A DNA stretch of 8,643 nt from an uncultured Altererythrobacter sp. (GTDB lineage: Bacteria; Pseudomonadota; Alphaproteobacteria; Sphingomonadales; Sphingomonadaceae), in NCBI GenBank assembly GCA_937950385.1, contig CALFEA010000299.1:1-8643 (forward strand), given 5' to 3'. Numbering within the stretch: position 1 is the stretch's first letter; the number at the start of each line of letters is the position of its first letter. The notes under the pieces are model-generated. The model was not told the DNA's origin and did not search any database. It saw only the letters and a program-made list of their open reading frames with translations. A program made the position numbers and the translations under genes. Below, in pieces: positions 6,072 to 8,643 of this stretch.

Positions 6072-7106
6072 ATGAGCAAACAAGCACCCCGCCTCGCGCT
6101 GGCCGCAAGCAGTATCGCGGTTGCAATTGCAACTCCAGCCGCTGCCCAAGATGTTGCGATCAGCAGCGAACGCCTCGCCAATTTAGAAGAGCCGCTGGCA
6201 ACCGAAGTTGGGCCAATAACGGTCGAGTTCTCAGGCCTCATTGATGCGCGTGTCGACTATGACTTCGAAGAAGGCATGAACGATTTGGACGACGATGACG
6301 CGGTCAATCCCGGCATTATCGGCAATTTTGAATTCAACGCCTCTACCCAATTGGGCAATCGCTGGAATGTCGGCGTTGCCTATTTCGGGCAATATGAACG
6401 CGATGAGCTGATCGGCGGTGAATATACCGACCGCGTCGCAGGCTTCATCCAAGGTTCTTACGGAACGGCACTGGGCGGCGAGGTCATGGACATCGTCCGC
6501 GAGGAAACGCGGCGCGTGCGCGGCACGGGCAATGCTGACCTCGCGTTCGACGATGCGCTTGGCGCAGCAAAAGGCTGGGGCGGCGGATATGTCGGCCAGT
6601 TCGGCCCATCACGCCTTAGCGCGATTGTGGATGAGGACGGCAATTACGACCTTGGCATAGTGTATGAACGTCCATCGGGCCGCGCGGGCTATCGCTATGC
6701 TTTGCGCTTTACCGATGCGCAATATTTGGCGCCGGATGGCCTGACCGAATTTGAAACCAATGCGCTCATGGGCACGTTCGAATATCTCTACTCGCGCAGT
6801 GTCTATAATGTCGGCGGCGGCGTGGAATCGCTTGAAGCTGGGCCGGTTCTGGCCAAACGCTGGTTTGTCTCAGGCGGGTGGCAGCGCCAATGGGGCGCAT
6901 TCACAACATCACTCGAGGGGCATTATGGCCAGATCGAAGGGCAGGAAGAGAAATCCGCTGCCTTTGGTCTCGACTATGCCTTTGCGCGCGGCATGTCATT
7001 CAATCTGGGTGTAAACCATTCTGATGCGCAAGTTGTGGTCGATGGCATCACGATTTTGGATGAGAAAGAAACAACCGCCACATCTTCGCTGCGATTTGGG
7101 TTTTAA
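6072..7106 (+). CDS. Outer-membrane porin (Gram-negative porin, Porin_4-like beta-barrel)
   Basis: A 344-residue protein with a Sec signal peptide: a basic start, the hydrophobic core LALAASSIAVAIA, and probable cleavage after Ala25 in TPAAAQ. The mature part is rich in alternating polar/hydrophobic and aromatic strands ending in turns, for example FIQGSYGTALGG, AGYRYALRFTDAQY and WFVSGGWQRQWGAFTTSLEGHYGQ. It ends SSLRFGF, with the C-terminal Phe recognised by the BAM machinery. An aspartate-rich segment DLDDDDAVNPG (71-81) could be a cation-binding periplasmic or extracellular loop. Length fits a 16-stranded general porin. It starts 2 bases after the peroxidase stop, so the two should be co-translated. 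It may let the peroxidase's substrates or products cross the outer membrane; that link is inferred from gene order. Substrate specificity cannot be seen. Confidence 0.85.
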   Translation: MSKQAPRLALAASSIAVAIATPAAAQDVAISSERLANLEEPLATEVGPITVEFSGLIDARVDYDFEEGMNDLDDDDAVNPGIIGNFEFNASTQLGNRWNVGVAYFGQYERDELIGGEYTDRVAGFIQGSYGTALGGEVMDIVREETRRVRGTGNADLAFDDALGAAKGWGGGYVGQFGPSRLSAIVDEDGNYDLGIVYERPSGRAGYRYALRFTDAQYLAPDGLTEFETNALMGTFEYLYSRSVYNVGGGVESLEAGPVLAKRWFVSGGWQRQWGAFTTSLEGHYGQIEGQEEKSAAFGLDYAFARGMSFNLGVNHSDAQVVVDGITILDEKETTATSSLRFGF

Positions 7107-7160
7107 GTTTGCTTGCCTCGCGCGCGCCATTAGGATGGCTGGCAAAGGGAGACAGCAAAC
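7107..7160 (+). repeat. Nested inverted repeats filling the porin-GST gap (possible mRNA structure)
   Basis: Three perfect arm pairs nest in 54 bases: GTTTGC (7107-7112) with GCAAAC (7155-7160), TTGCC (7113-7117) with GGCAA (7141-7145), and GCCAT (7126-7130) with ATGGC (7135-7139) around the tetraloop TAGG. The outer arms touch the porin stop and the GST start codon exactly. The Shine-Dalgarno AGGGAG (7146-7151) sits in the bulge between the outer and middle right arms. No T-tract follows, so a processing site, partial attenuator or translation-control hairpin is more likely than an intrinsic terminator. Confidence 0.5.

Positions 7161-8643
<1,483 letters not shown>

Overview
The window looks like chromosomal DNA of an alphaproteobacterium, most probably a sphingomonad of the Erythrobacter/Altererythrobacter kind. 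This is an inference from moderately GC-rich coding style, protein flavour (NupC, YhhQ, Porin_4-like barrel, Tat-exported vanadium peroxidase) and weak Shine-Dalgarno use; no rRNA or other marker gene is present. I see no insertion sequence, prophage gene, CRISPR array or complete tRNA. Seven genes and parts of two others fill almost all of the window, and no gene-free stretch exceeds 300 bases.

Left part (1-1651, minus strand): a concentrative nucleoside transporter (NupC family) is followed after 13 bases by the N-terminal third of an isopenicillin-N-synthase-like Fe(II)/2-oxoglutarate oxygenase that runs off the left edge. A 176-base divergent spacer separates nupC from a YhhQ-type queuosine-precursor transporter on the plus strand (1828-2526). 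That gene converges tail-to-tail with a GH42 beta-galactosidase on the minus strand (2523-4463), their stop codons overlapping by four bases.

Middle and right part: a 226-base divergent spacer (4464-4689) holds an inverted repeat, a GC-rich hairpin and a lone tRNA T-arm-like hairpin. It leads into a plus-strand run: an exported vanadium-dependent haloperoxidase/PAP2-fold protein with intact vanadate-pocket motifs, an outer-membrane porin starting 2 bases after its stop, and a glutathione S-transferase 54 bases further on. The porin-GST gap consists largely of nested inverted repeats. The GST converges with an old-yellow-enzyme-family flavin oxidoreductase on the minus strand, which is cut by the right edge. 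Those stop codons again overlap by four bases.

The most interesting unit is peroxidase-porin(-GST). A Tat-exported, probably lipid-anchored haloperoxidase-like enzyme is tightly coupled to an outer-membrane channel and followed by a GST, with an OYE reductase beside them. A role in oxidative halogenation, signal inactivation or handling of electrophilic products is possible but is only inferred from gene order and families.
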